Source of the DNA: Oncomelania hupensis
Lineage: Eukaryota > Mollusca > Gastropoda > Littorinimorpha > Pomatiopsidae
DNA length: 64,000 nucleotides
Assembly: GCA_036898135.1 (NCBI GenBank)
Contig: CM072512.1
Coordinates: 41,236,118 to 41,300,117, forward strand
Direction of reading: 5' to 3'
Shown here one piece after another: positions 11,598-23,742 of the stretch (positions within the stretch are counted from its first letter, which is position 1; each line of letters starts with the position of its first letter). Under the pieces are notes generated by a model. The model was given only the letters and a program-made list of their open reading frames with translations, searched no databases and was not told where the DNA came from. The position numbers and the translations under genes are program-made.

Positions 11598-12250
11598 ATT
11601 GATTGATTGATTGATTGATTGTTGCTTTAGGTCCAGCGGACTCTTCCGAGCCAAATCAGGACCGGACAACCCCCGATCCGCATAAAAGATCTGCTGAAAC
11701 AACCCTAGTGGGAAAATTGAATGCCCTCCACCGGCCAGTCACTTTACAATAAAGACATCCCACGCAGGGGACGGCTGAGGCTTTACCCCAACTACTCGAA
11801 CCCCCGGTTACAAAAACAAAATAGAATACAAACATCATTATAAATTATCAACAAAACATATACATATAAAATGCCTATATTGCCAAATAATAACATCATA
11901 GGGGAAGCCCTGACCACCCGGCAGAAAGCGTCCGACACTCCCAGGCTGATCCAACAGACCTCATACACAAACAAGGAGTCTTGTCCAGGAAGAGTTTTCA
12001 AGAAAAAAGGCAGGTCATTGATCTTGCGAAGAAGAAGATAGTATAGCAAAGTGATAGGACAGAGCAGGAATGGGAAAGAGTAAATGAGGAAGACAGCGAC
12101 AGTGGGAATTTAAAGCACTAAATTTCCAGAAAGTGGGGATACTATTTATACTGAAACCCCCGGCACCCCAACGGGGGTACTGTTGCCGCAGTGATTTGGT
12201 CATGCCTACAAAGTCAAGACAGGTTTTCAACTGGGGCTTTCACTTTTCCC
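11598..12250 (-). repeat. Dispersed retroposon with (AATC)n tail
   Basis: The plus strand shows a TTGA array (11598-11622) and then TTGCTTTAGGTCCAGCGGAC, TCTTCCGAGCCAAATCAGGACC. The latter block recurs inverted at 21237-21285. On the minus strand it ends ...CCTAAAGCAACAATCAATC, a typical retroposon 3' end with a short tandem tail. The 5' limit is unclear; I see nothing coding in it. Confidence 0.5.
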
Positions 12251-13205
12251 TTTATAGGTTAGTACAATCTACAGTGGGGCAGTCTGATAGAGCGTTTACC
12301 TAACGTCTAAACGAACTCAAGCTTAGTATATAGGTCTTAATAGCGATCAACAATAAGTGAAGACTACAAACCTACCACCTACTACAAATAACTGCACATT
12401 TACTGCACGTTCCTTTAGTCAGTTAACAATCAATATGCTGATATTACAATTCGTATAAAGTGTTTTGTGAAAAGGTCATACAGAATCTTCATCTATTGCA
12501 GGTATGGATTAACATAGCTTCATACTAGTGCTAATGTGTTTAGATTGCGATCTATGAGAGTCTAATCAATGGTAGTTAATAAAGGTAAACATTTACCGTA
12601 GAAAGGGTTCTGGAATAGAATCCTTACCTATTTCAGATACAGAGCGCTCGTTCGTCTATTTCAAAGTAGGTACAAAGATGTTGATATACTGTATAGACTA
12701 TAAACTATTCTGGCAATAGTCCAATAGAAGCTGACTTACATCAGTTATAATCTCATAGTGATCCACATAGACTGACGAAAGCCTACAATGGGATCTGATA
12801 GTGCGACGGAGATCGACATGCGTACCGGCTTTTGACCCAATCACACTTACTGCTTGTTGATTCCAGTCCACAGGCAAATAAATCCAGTCATAATAGCAGC
12901 ATAATGTTAGTCTCTTACAACAAGCACTTTGCATTTCAACAGACAGGGGTATAGACAGACATTGGCATGGAAAAATTACAAGCACCACTCTGAAAGGGAA
13001 GAGCAGATATATACATGTATATATATCTGAACTGAGAAACATACTTTGACCAACCACTCTCAACATATCCTTTTAAAATTCAAATAGAGTGTTGCCCCAC
13101 TGCAAACAAAATAAACAAAAGAAAAAAGAAAGAACACAAGAATTGAATAAGGACAAAAAAAAAACAGTGTAGGCCCACTTAGGCGTAAACAGTCAGAAGG
13201 ACCAG
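12251..13205. other. No supported feature
   Basis: Unique-looking AT-rich DNA. Short reading frames here lack recognisable domains. Confidence 0.4.
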
Positions 13206-13385
13206 AAGTTGTGCCTCATTTTTCCTTCTTCATTCCATTCATTATTGAACGTTGATCAACAAAAAAAACATGCAGAAAAGTATACACGTACATGGTGAAG
13301 TAAGAAAATAATAAACCTTTGCGGTCTTTATTTGATCAACGTTCAATAATGAATGGAATGAAGAAGGAAAAAGGAGGCACCACTT
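13206..13385. repeat. 54 bp inverted repeat (fold-back) with 72 bp loop
   Basis: The left arm at 13206-13259 (ending CATTATTGAACGTTGATCAA) is the near-perfect reverse complement of 13332-13385 (starting TTGATCAACGTTCAATAATG). I see only a couple of mismatches. The 72 bp spacer holds no recognised gene. It could be a small fold-back/MITE-type element or an inverted duplication; no TSD was identified. Confidence 0.85.
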
Positions 13386-15040
13386 CCAACCACACAACAG
13401 GATACTAAGCACAAGAATCGAGGTAGGCGTATGCAAGGCGTAATAGACACCAAGCAGGTACAGTAGATATATAGTGCAAGCGGATAACTTCGCAAACTTT
13501 TCCCATAAACCGTTCACAGTGATCACACGTGTCCCTGACCATCGGACATAAACATTTTACCGTTAGCATGTACCATTTGTACCGAGTTGGGGTGAATATC
13601 ATGTGGTGGTTAGCGATAGTAGTGAAGCCCAATCGGTAAGTATTTAGTCTAGGCCACCAGTCCCTACGGAATGTTCACACGATAAGATTTTCAGCCACTG
13701 CCTTATGAGGTCAACATAAAAAAATTGGGTAGTGCACATAACTGTTTTCATTCTGGCATAAGAGCAAGCCACACACACACACACACGTTAATAATAGTTC
13801 TTGTTTATCCATGCTTAAAAGTTCAAAACTGCTTTCACTCTGGCATAAAATAAAGACAAATGCAACAATTCACATTTACTGTCATGTCCTTTTTGGTCAT
13901 GCATAGAAGAAAATTGGAAAACAAGATTATTTTCTGCACAAAATAAGTTCTAATATAACCAACGACAAGCAAAGGCTGAAGACTAATAAAAGACATGCAA
14001 AAATATGTAATTATAATCGTGGGAAACACAATTGAAAAGCTGGTTTTAAGCACAAATACTACGTTTGATCACATCAGAAACCGAAGATACCTTTATATTG
14101 AACTTCATATTCTACTGGAAAAAAAGAGCAGCATTGTATTAAATATGGCAAACAAGTTATAAGCAGTCCTCTACCATCTCTAAGATCAGCGCGTCATGGA
14201 TTTAGACATATTTCTTTTATAAAGAAAGAGAAACGGACTTCAAATAGGATTACAATTTTGTTTTTAAAATTGCTCTAGAACATACGAAATTTCAGAAAAA
14301 AGGAAACTTATCCTAGTCAACCATCCAATTGTTAAGCAGCCTGTACGAACGCATATCATATTCAAGGTTAGCCACCTACACTCGACATTAGAGGAATTTT
14401 CTTCTACGGTGAAATCCGATTCAACGCCTCAGGATAATAATCGAGGTCTCCCCTCCCCCACCCAAATGAAACCCAAACGCGTTAGCGGCTTCCCATTTCT
14501 GTGGTTCTATAAATACGTTCCCGATGACACACGATTCACCTCGAAGAAAATACATCAAGGTTTCATTTCTCATGACACCTAAACTACTAGTGGATTTCAT
14601 TTGAACTGTTGATTTCAATCAAGCATTTGACGCTTCCCAAAAGAAGATTGCTGGCTAGAAAGAACGCATTTCAAATGAAAAAGAAGACCTAAACTAATGA
14701 AACCTTACCCCTTCAAGACTTCTTGAGCGTGGACTTTTAAAACGCTCCAAAATGTAGATGAAATAAAAAAAAATCCTCCAAGGTTTCACTTTCAATTTTA
14801 AAATGTAAATGCTTGCTAGAAATAGAAACGCATTCAATATTCAGTGAAGAATTATTCACTTTGGTCATGCTATTCAATAAATAAAACCCAAGCTGCCAGT
14901 GACTATGAAATGTAGAGCCGGTGTGACGTGCTAAAATGACTCCCTTACCACTTTTAGTCCCAGGAGTAGTTTCCGTCCACGCCCAGATTACCTCCCCGGG
15001 AGTTAGTCTGGTTATGGCCCAGACTGGCTCCCCTTCTATT
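13386..15040. other. No supported feature
   Basis: AT-rich DNA with a short CA run near 13771. No ORF with a recognisable domain. Confidence 0.4.
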
Positions 15041-16480
15041 CCAAATCAGCTTCTGCGACAGATACTGTACAGAAAAGCCCTTTCCCCCACCCACACACAC
15101 ATATAAAACACTACATGGGAGTTAAAATGGGGCAAGTGCTGAACAGACTCCCCCCTTTCTCCTCCCGTACAACATAAAAAAACACATCCCAAAACCCCCT
15201 CCCCTCCCCTCCCTCGCCACTCGCACACCTCCATAAAACATTACAGAGGAGTTAAACTGGGACAGGTTTAGAATAGCCTCCCCCACACTCCTATAAAACA
15301 CTATAAGGGAGTTAACCTGGGACGAAAGAGAGTTAAACTGGGACAGGTCAAGAACACCCCCTCCCCTCCTCCCCACACACACATACGCACCCACACTCCA
15401 TTAAACATTACGGGGGAGTTAAACTGGGACAGGTTTAGAATAGCCGCCCCCACACTCCTATAAAGCACTAAAATGGAGTTTAACTGGGACAAGGACAGAA
15501 AAGCTCCCACCCCAACACACCTATAAAGCACTACAAGGGAGCAAAACTTGGACAAGTGCAGAACATACCCCAAACACCTATAAAACATAGAGTTAGGCTG
15601 GGATCTTATAAATCACGACAGGGGAGTTAAATTGGGACAGGTCCAGGTCTGCCCCAAGCTCACTAAAATACACAAAAGGTAAACAGGGGAGTTAACTAGG
15701 ACAAGTATAGTACAACCCCTGACTATCTTAGAAAACGTTAAAGGTGAGTTTAACTGGCACAAAGCCAGAACAGCCCCATAATACTATAGGGAAGTTAAAG
15801 AAGACCATATACAAAACAGCCTCCAAACACACATACATAACACTACAGGCGAGTTAAACTGAAACAGGGCCATAACAGCCCGCATTAAAATGGGGCTGGC
15901 ATGAACAGCTCCCCCTCACTCCCCCCCTCCCCACTCCATGCATTACCTCTATGAAAACTAAGGGGAATTAAACTGGAACAGTTACCCCCCCCCCCTCCCC
16001 ACCCATATACACACACCTTTATGAAACATTACAGGGGAGTTAAACTGGAACAGTTACCCCACCCCCACCCATATACACACACCTTTATGAAACATTACAG
16101 GGGAGTTAAACTGGAACAGTTACCCCTCCCCCACCCATATACACACACCTTTATGAAACATTACAGGGGAGTTAAACTGGAACAGTTACCCCACCCCCAC
16201 CCATATACACACACCTTTATGAAACATTACAGGGGAGTTAAACTGGAACAGGTTTAGAATCGCCTCCCCAACACATCTATAAAACATTAAAAGGGAGTTA
16301 AATTGGGGAAAAAAAAGAGAGTTAAACTGGGACAAAGCCAGGATAACCTCCTACCCCACCCTCTCCCATAACACTATAGGGGAACTAAAGAGGGCCAGAT
16401 CCAGAACAGCCTCCAAACACACATACAAAACATTGCGGGAGAGTTAAGCAGGGAAAGGGCCAGAATCGCCTCCTCAACAT
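15041..16480. repeat. Degenerate minisatellite (GGGGAGTTAAACTGG-type), 66 bp units at its core
   Basis: The block is built from repeats of about 60-75 bp centred on TATAAAACACTACAGGGGAG then TTAAACTGGGACAGG, separated by C-rich stretches with CACACAC. Copies are degenerate from 15041 to 15960 and from 16250 to 16480. Between about 15955 and 16250 they become nearly identical with an exact 66 bp period (ATGAAACATTACAGGGGAG at 16021, 16087, 16153, 16219). The reading frames seen here are products of the repeat, not genes. Confidence 0.9.
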
Positions 16481-16601
16481 GGACTGGCTTGATACTGAGC
16501 GAAGCCATAATGGGTGATGAAGACAGAGAGATGGAGTACGCTGGTTAAACGATCATCTGTGGTGCCCCAACGACCTTCGAGTTACAGGATAGGATAGGAT
16601 A
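16480..16601 (+). mobile_element. (GGATA)n-tailed LINE, 3' fragment (copy 1)
   Basis: Matches the last 110 bases of the copy at 38215-39236: TGGACTGGCTTGATACTGAG, then GAGTACGCTGGTTAAACGATC, ATCTGTGGTGCC and an AGGATAGGATAGG tail. Severely 5'-truncated. Confidence 0.8.
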
Positions 16602-17735
16602 CAGAGACAGACGGGACACATCCATAAGTATAGATACCAAGAAGGAGACGCGTAACAGGCATAGGTATAGATACCCATAGGCGCTCGCTTGTCCAGATAC
16701 AAGCGCCTGTGCTTCCACACTATGCCATGTCACGGTACGCTTTCTTTCTTGTTAAAAAAATTAAATTAATAAAACACGTAAGGTCTTCTCAAACAGTTCA
16801 CACAAAAGCTGAAGAAGCCTTACAATTTAATCAAAGAGGATGTTTTCAACACGCCTAGGAATTTTCTTCAAGCCCTTTTCAAACTTGGCAACAATGGTTT
16901 CATTGAAAAGTCAAAGTCTAAATCTTAAGTCAATAAGAAAACCCCGCCATTTTGAACTGGCACCGATTCCCATTTTTCTGATACCACAGGTAAAGGTGTG
17001 TGTGTGAATTGGCACACGTCAACTTACCCTACAATGCAAAGAAAACTTGATAAAACAGTATCTGCACGGGTTTATCAACTTTATTTTAGAAATCAACTGT
17101 CTGTGACTGGTTTAGGACCTATAGAGTCGAAGATATCTGATAAGACAGTTGGTCTGCAGCAACATTAAATTCATTTTATATATCAAAAACTCCATTTACC
17201 AAAAACAGGCAAAGGTGTTAATTATGTATCTCTTTAGTATGTTCTGATTCGGGAATGATAATACTTCTCCGTGACTGCTATTTTTGAATGTGTTAATTAT
17301 GCAACCCATCATATCTGATGGTTTTGTTTTAAAGAGACTTGCTGTTGTCAGGAATTGTTTCGCTGAAAATAACCCAGGGTTGACAGAAGTCAATACACAA
17401 GCAGGATGCTATCAGCTATGCAATGTTTTGTTTTAACCCCCCCCCCCCGAATCCTTTTGGCTATACTCTTGTCTACGCTTTGGCCAATCTTATAACAATA
17501 GCTAGTAACGTAAGAAAATAAAACTAGATTCATACGATCATGGACCGGTTATTAAAAAAATACGAGTAGTCTGCTTACTGAACTCAGACGAAAGAAAATA
17601 GACGAAATGTATTTTACCGTCTTAAAATCAGCCCCAGAGGATGAAGGAGAGAACGAAAGGACTGTTTTTAAATAGCGAACTTTCCAAGCTCAAAGAGCTT
17701 ATCATGGCTACTGCTATCCAGCATATATAAAAATA
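16602..17735. other. No supported feature
   Basis: AT-rich DNA with a C run near 17437. Nothing coding recognised. Confidence 0.4.
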
Positions 17736-17811
17736 GTTGGCTAACGTCAGGATTCGAACCCATGTCGCCAAAACACAAGGATAGCGCCTTAAACCGCTTA
17801 TCCACGCCAAA
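17736..17811 (-). repeat. tRNA-Leu-like SINE head
   Basis: The reverse complement reads GGCGTGGATAAGCGGTTTAAG, then GCGC, an intervening loop, and GGGTTCGAATCC. This is the A-box/B-box arrangement of tRNA-Leu with its AAGCGGTxTAAGGCGC signature. No intact cloverleaf is obvious and no TSD was found, so a SINE head is more likely than a working tRNA gene. Confidence 0.5.
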
Positions 17812-17831
17812 CGAAGAAGAAGAAGATGATG

Positions 17832-17862
<31 letters not shown>

Positions 17863-17873
17863 TGATGATGATA

Positions 17874-17914
<41 letters not shown>

Positions 17915-17930
17915 AATGATGATGATGATA

Positions 17931-17983
<53 letters not shown>

Positions 17984-18039
17984 AGACATAAAAAAATAAC
18001 TTGCTCTACAATTTATATCACGAAGAAGAAGAAGATGAC

Positions 18040-18126
<87 letters not shown>

Positions 18127-18236
18127 AATTATGATGAGGGGGAGGAGGAGAAGGATGAAGATTATGAAAGACAAAAAAATAACTTGCTCTACAATTTATA
18201 TCACACACACACACAAACACACACAACACACACCTT
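17812..18236. repeat. Compound GAA/GAT/AAT/CA microsatellite with internal duplication
   Basis: GAT/GAC-type arrays (17824-17981 and 18033-18130) are separated and followed by two copies of a unique segment (AAAAATAACTTGCTCTACAA then TTTATATCAC, about 17988-18020 and 18173-18204). A CA array ends the block (18203-18235). Poly-Asp and poly-Met frames here are microsatellite artefacts. Confidence 0.92.
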
Positions 18237-20358
18237 AATATAAATAACAGAAAGACACCAAATTCCGTCATCGTCTAGTGTCACAGTTCTGACTTCAAAG
18301 ACTCTATTGAACTCAATAAAAACCAATGGAAAGAATGAGATAGAAAGGAAAAAAGAAAGGAACTCACAGATTACACACTGAATGAGACTGAGAGACAGGC
18401 ATATATATGTGCAAAGCCTGACAGCAAACACAGAAATAAATTAAATTAAAGCTAATTTAATTAGTGATGCCCCAAGCACCCACTAAAATGAACCCCAGGG
18501 TTTATTGAATGACAGAACAATAAGAAGCCAAGATGTCACAACACAAGAGTAGGGTGAACTGCCGGTTACGAACTCTGAAACCCCTTTAGTAAAACAAAAC
18601 ACGCTTTGGGAGTGCCTACGGATTGCAAAACAAATTATATTGCTCATTGCGACCCAGCTACCAAGAAAATCCTATAGGTTAGAATTCAGCGGTTCGGTTC
18701 AGTTCAGTATTTCATTTAAACATCTTTTTCACACAACTGGGTGTTTTTTTTTAGAACAATCTGCTTTATTTTTCTTGTCAAATTATGACTATGGTACCCA
18801 TATTGATTCGGTTTGAATTTATTCCCCAACAGTGGCTATGGCTTTCATTATAAAAGAGTCCATTGCTTAAAGGATAATCTCCCTTCTAAAGGTCCATTAC
18901 TGTTAAACAATGAAAGCATAAGCCTCATCCATTAAAATAATACCCAGTGTCTTAAAATAAAACACCACTTTTATGATCGATCGACTAAACACCTTTTCGA
19001 CGCTGCAAGAAAAAAACAAATGCCCCGCTAATAAACTAAAAGATCAGTCTTGATCTGCCTCGGTCGATTATTGAACCCATATTATTCAGCTTGTCATGTC
19101 GTCGTCAACCAAGATCCCACTATTTTATACCGAAAAGAAAACATATGCTGGATCACTTCGAGAACAAGACACTCACTTTCCAGTACAGCCCTAATGGTCC
19201 CGTGTGCCTTATGATATTTAATATCTCACACTTAGCTAATAGTCCTACTCTAAGAACAACTAATGCACCGATTATAACACACCCAAATGCACTTCAAACA
19301 TAACAAGGGCTTCTTCTTAAATCGATTTTCTGTTGAAGGAGCAAGGTAGTCTCGACTTCCAACAGGATTGAAATGTACACGCTTGCCTTATCTGCCTGAT
19401 GCAGTTTAACACTGAAAACAAAACAAATACCATTGACGTTTTTAAACTTTCCTCTCTCCTGAGCAAACTCATCTTTCTCCTATACAAACGTCTACAATAC
19501 AATACCATGCAAAAAAATACAATGCAAAACAATGCAATACAACTTTATTGTCCGGTAGAAACCAGAAATGTGGATTTATTAAACTAGTACTTGCCTCCCC
19601 AATTCAAATGAATTTAGGTTGTTTATGTAATCATTTCAAATGGTCTTTGTTCTCTCTACAGTATTACAGTAGCTGCAACAAAGTGCCTATATCAATGCAC
19701 TTTGGTTGTAAAAACAAACCTACTTCTTTCAACATAATAGATTGTTAAAGTATTATATCCAGCAGCTGCGGTATTTTTTAAACGTTCAGCAGAACAAAAC
19801 TGTCAAATTCGACCGCGAGGATCTTATAGTAAGCTTAAATGATTATACAAAGCCTCAACTGACTAAACACTCATATATTAACCTTGGTATGAGATTCTAG
19901 CCGTAGGTTTTAATGTAAATGTGATAATGTATCACCTCCTACACAAAACATGGTACATATAAAGTCTCACCTGTTTGCCGGTTTATCAACACACACAACA
20001 AAATGACCGTAAGAAGACAGTGGAAAACTGGGAAAACTCAGGACGAAATGGTCATAGTGATGGCAATATCTATCAACTGAAGCAGCATTGGCAGCAGGGG
20101 TTTGGAGATAAATAAGTACCTTCCTTATCACTCCATAGTGTTGCATCATCAGTTCATGGTTATGTCATTGATGCTTTCCTAATACCTCCTCCTCAACTGG
20201 CCCCTTCCACTCCAGTAGTTTTACACCTATTCAAGAATGTATGCATATGTCCTAGACGTTTTTGTTATGAACCTCTCAGCAACTTCCAGAACCTTTCAAT
20301 TCTATACCGCAATTGCGTTTCTGTTCCCAAATCGGGACTTCTTTTCGTGCGTTAGTTA
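18237..20358. other. No supported feature
   Basis: AT-rich DNA. Short frames, for example near 19090 and 19399, show no domain. Nothing further is seen. Confidence 0.4.
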
Positions 20359-20738
20359 TACAGGGTGTTCCAAAAGTCTTGGGCACATTTTGACATTGAA
20401 TATTTCCGAAACTATTAAGGATATTAAAACGCACCTGGTAAATTCAGAAAGCTTTTAATATCAATTTTTACATGGAATGTTCAAAGATGTTCAATGTGAG
20501 CAACATTGGTCACACGACACACATCAAGCCGATAGCCAAATTCTTGCCAAACGCGTCCCAGCATTTTCTGGTTGAGTGAACGCCATTAATGGGTCTGAAA
20601 ATAAATAAAAAATCAACAGCTTTACAAAAAACTTAATGTAATTAGCTTTAAAATGGCACAACTTTTATCTTACTACCATTCATAGTAATTGAGATATGGG
20701 GACTTCAAATGTGCCCAAGACTTTTGGAACACCCTGTA
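20359..20738 (-). mobile_element. mariner/Tc1-type MITE, 376 bp, with TA TSD
   Basis: The TIR CAGGGTGTTCCAAAAGTC (continuing about 28 bp, 20361-20388) is matched perfectly by its inverse at 20709-20736. TA lies immediately outside each end (20359-20360, 20737-20738). Both the TIR type and the TA target fit IS630/Tc1/mariner. The interior retains the last codons of a transposase on the minus strand, so this is an internal-deletion derivative of an autonomous element. Confidence 0.9.
20481..20582 (-). pseudogene. C-terminal 33 codons of a mariner-like transposase
   Basis: The minus strand reads RSLNQKMLGRVWQEFGYRLD, then VCRVTNVAHIEHL and a stop at 20481-20483. The Arg-Leu-Asp-x-Cys-Arg...HIEHL ending is familiar from mariner-type transposases with CAGGGTGTTCCAAAAGTC termini. 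The catalytic DDE/D region is deleted. Confidence 0.68.
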
Positions 20739-21687
20739 TATAGCCAAGGTATACCAAGGATGTTTGTTTAATTTTGTGAGTATGCGTTTACGTTGGGAAA
20801 TTAAATTGTTGTCATACTAAAAGAAGAAATAATGTCTCAAACCGCCCTCTAAACTTTTAGAATTTTAGGCGTCTTTTCCTGGTTTGTAAACATTTATAAA
20901 AATATATAAAACCACACCACACCACTGTGATTACTATACGCAGCGATGCTATTTTTGTTTTTTTTTTACAATCAACCTCCTTGCTATTAACAGCCACATA
21001 AACACGACACTGTATTGATTTATATGAAAGCAGTGCTTTTGAAATAGGTTACCTTTAATTCTGGCTTCATCTTTTGTTTTTTTTTCAGGTGGGCCGACAT
21101 TTTCAAAAGGCTCTGCGACACTAAGATGTGTGATCTAGAGACCGCTTATTTAAGGAACGCTTAACCAATTAAATAAAACCTAATTAAGCCTACAATAATT
21201 ATCATTTAACACAAAACGACCAGTTGCGTCTTTGGTCTGGTCCTGATTTGGCTCGGAAGAGTCCGCTGGACCTAAAGCAATAACCTTGTATTGTATTGTA
21301 TTGCGTCTTTGGATTTCCCTCACTCAGCACATTTCAATAGACGCAAAACACGTGTGGCTCGTTTCTTCTTCAAAATATTTTTTTTAATCGAGTGGGCCTT
21401 CAGAAAATGACATTCAAGAGAGCTAAATCAGGACTGCTGTCATTTTACATCAGGCATCAGCCTCAACAAATCAGTTATTTCTGTATGTATAACATATTAG
21501 CCCGGACTCGTAAACTATATGTCCACCAGGTAAACCACATGTCCGTAAACTATATGTCCAACTAAATATGTCTCAACAAGTATGCTTCGCTTCTTCTTCT
21601 TAGGCTGAGCAGCCACAATCAGTACGTTGATTCATTTGCTTCTATAAAGTGAGACTGAGGTCATTTATTTTTCTTCACACTTTTACA
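20739..21687. other. No gene; one inverted copy of a dispersed repeat
   Basis: At 21237-21300 the block GGTCCTGATTTGGCTCGGAA then GAGTCCGCTGGACCTAAAGCAA repeats, in opposite orientation, the end of the retroposon at 11598. Here it is followed by a TTGTATTGTATTG tail. The remainder is AT-rich with no recognised feature. Confidence 0.5.
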
Positions 21688-22030
21688 CTAGAGAGCACGA
21701 CCATAGAAGAGTTTGTAAAAACCCACATTATTGAGCTGGAATATCTAGCACGATCATACAAGAGTATATAAACCCACATTATTGAGCTGAAATATCTAGC
21801 CCGATCACACAAGAGTTTATAAAACCACATTATTGAGCTGAAATATCTAGCACGGTCATAGAAGAAAAATATCTAGCACGATCATAGAAGAGCTTATAAA
21901 CCCACATTATTGAGCTGAAATATCTAGCACGATCATAGAAGAGTTTACAAATCCACATTATTGAGCTGAAACATCTAGCACGATCATAGAAGAGCTTATA
22001 TAACCACATTTTTGAGCTGAAATCTTTCAT
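21688..22030. repeat. 51 bp minisatellite
   Basis: About 6.5 units of a 51 bp repeat containing ATTATTGAGCTGAAATATC and TAGCACGATCATAGAAGAG (phase points at 21744, 21795, 21846). One unit is truncated near 21865. Because 51 is a multiple of 3, the minus strand shows a periodic frame (LFYDRARYFSSIMW). I see no start or gene context to support translation. Confidence 0.9.
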
Positions 22031-22758
22031 ATAAGCGTGTACGCAGCTTCAAAAAAGTCCGTCTCTTTATATTGTTCCTCGCGAGTTTACTACTCAAACG
22101 ACACAACAGGCCGAGAATCGAGTCCTATAGCTAGAAACTACCAGTGGAAAAACTCTGATACTGTAATTGTAGTTGAGTCAGGCACGCTCATTTAACTCCA
22201 GAATTTCCGCATTTGATTGAGTAGATTAACGTCCCCGGACACATGGAGCGTATAGGGGACACCGTTTGTATTGTGTTGTTCCTAAGAGCTGCAAGTGACC
22301 GGACGACCTTTTGACTAGTCGGACACGAAGTTTAAACTCAATGATCGCAAATATTAGACACACACACACACGTACACACACACACAAATGTGAGAATATA
22401 TATGCACATAATCATCTCTTAGCGTAAAATAGACATTTTATTGTTAAAAAAAATGTAATTGTGCAATTTTGATATCGACCACAGATTTACTTTAAATAGT
22501 TCTCTCATGAGCCCCTTTAACCAGAATTAAAACTGTACATACAGGTCTGGAAGACAGCAATACTGTTTCAATTCCGTCATTAAGCAACCGCTAAACCAGA
22601 TGTCCTGAGCAGAAACGGCCGTGAAAACATCATTAACTAGCAAAGAAATGAGAGTTTAAAAGCATCGTAAATAACACTCTCAATGTGCGCCTATAAGTAT
22701 ATGCTTATCACATTCCCAAAGGTTTTGAAAATCGTCGATTCTGGAGAAGAGAAAAAAG
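22031..22758. other. No gene; short CA repeat
   Basis: An interrupted CACACA run lies at 22362-22386. Otherwise no recognised feature. Confidence 0.4.
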
Positions 22759-23013
22759 CTTGTTAATATGAATGAACATTGAGATTTAACGTCTACACCC
22801 ACCATTGGCGATATGGCAGACGGGGATAACCATCCCAGGGAAATAGGGGTAGGGACCTGAATCAACATTGAACCACCAGAGCAATCATACTGCTAAAATG
22901 GACAGTGAAAATGGCCGCATTTTATATCGCCCACCACGGGATTCGAACCTGGGTCATCGGTGTGCCAGGCGAACGCTCTACCAATTGAGCTACGGCGGTG
23001 GGTCTTGTTAATA
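22759..23013 (-). mobile_element. tRNA-derived SINE (family 2) with 10 bp TSDs
   Basis: Body 22769-23003, flanked by CTTGTTAATA (22759-22768 and 23004-23013). The head is on the right. On the minus strand CCCACCGCCGTAGCTCAATT then GGTAGAGCG contains the A box, and CAGGTTCGAATCCC the B box. The ends CCCACC/GGTGGG can pair like an acceptor stem, but the anticodon stem is poor. The tail side has no homopolymer. A different family from the SINE at 7193. Confidence 0.82.
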
Positions 23014-23627
23014 GCCACAGTAACTAAGATAGGGATTGGCAGGACGCCGCCGCAAGATCGCGGGTAAAGGCACTATATACACAGGTCTGTTGTTATTATT
23101 TATTGTTATATATTATATACTGCACTTTGGCTTACACCTGGTTTTTGAACTGCTGTAAGAATTACACACGAGTCCATGTACACACTACAGGTTTTATATT
23201 CATAGCCTATAATTATGACGTGATATGCACTGCTATGATATACAATTATTATGAAAATATTTTTTTTAAATGTTTAAAACATAGGTTTTTGACTCACATG
23301 CACAGCAATGTGAGTCTATGCACTCTGTTTGTCTTGGGCGGGAGAGAGGGGTGTTATCGCGAAGCAAATGGATGTTTACAATTCCCGTAATGGGTAGGCC
23401 TACCAAAGATGTGTTCAACTGAATTGGATTAATTATGTTCATTCTAATATGCACTCAAATACAACATAATTAGGAACCAGCCATGGCGGAATTTTTGGAA
23501 CTGGTGTAAAAGACACAAGCGAATATAAACACTATGTAAGAAAGGCAGTTTGAATACTTTGATCACAATCTGCACTTAGCAAACACAAACTGCATGTAGA
23601 AACCTTGATTTTGATATTTTCGCTCAT

Positions 23628-23632
<5 letters not shown>
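23014..23632. other. No supported feature
   Basis: AT-rich DNA without a recognisable domain or repeat end. Confidence 0.4.
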
Positions 23633-23661
<29 letters not shown>

Positions 23662-23742
23662 ACACACACACACACACACACAAAAAGATCCACCTCTACC
23701 ATCACCACCACCACCACCAACAACAACAACAACCACCAAAGA
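23633..23742. repeat. (CA)n and (CAC/CAA)n microsatellite
   Basis: CA array 23633-23682, then CACCAC and CAACAA triplets to about 23742. Confidence 0.93.

Noticed and set aside
12698..13066. 122-codon minus-strand frame
   Set aside because: No domain or family similarity recognised; neighbours are non-coding. Considered chance.
15041..16480. CRISPR-like regular repeats
   Set aside because: Units are about 66 bp and contiguous, without unique spacers, and there are no cas genes. It is a minisatellite in eukaryotic DNA.
17762..18271. Poly-Asp, poly-Met and poly-Ile reading frames
   Set aside because: They are translations of GAT/ATC microsatellites in every frame and strand.
22930..23003. 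Functional tRNA gene
   Set aside because: The A and B boxes and an acceptor-like pairing are present, but the anticodon stem is poor, the sequence continues as a SINE body, and TSDs bracket the whole unit.
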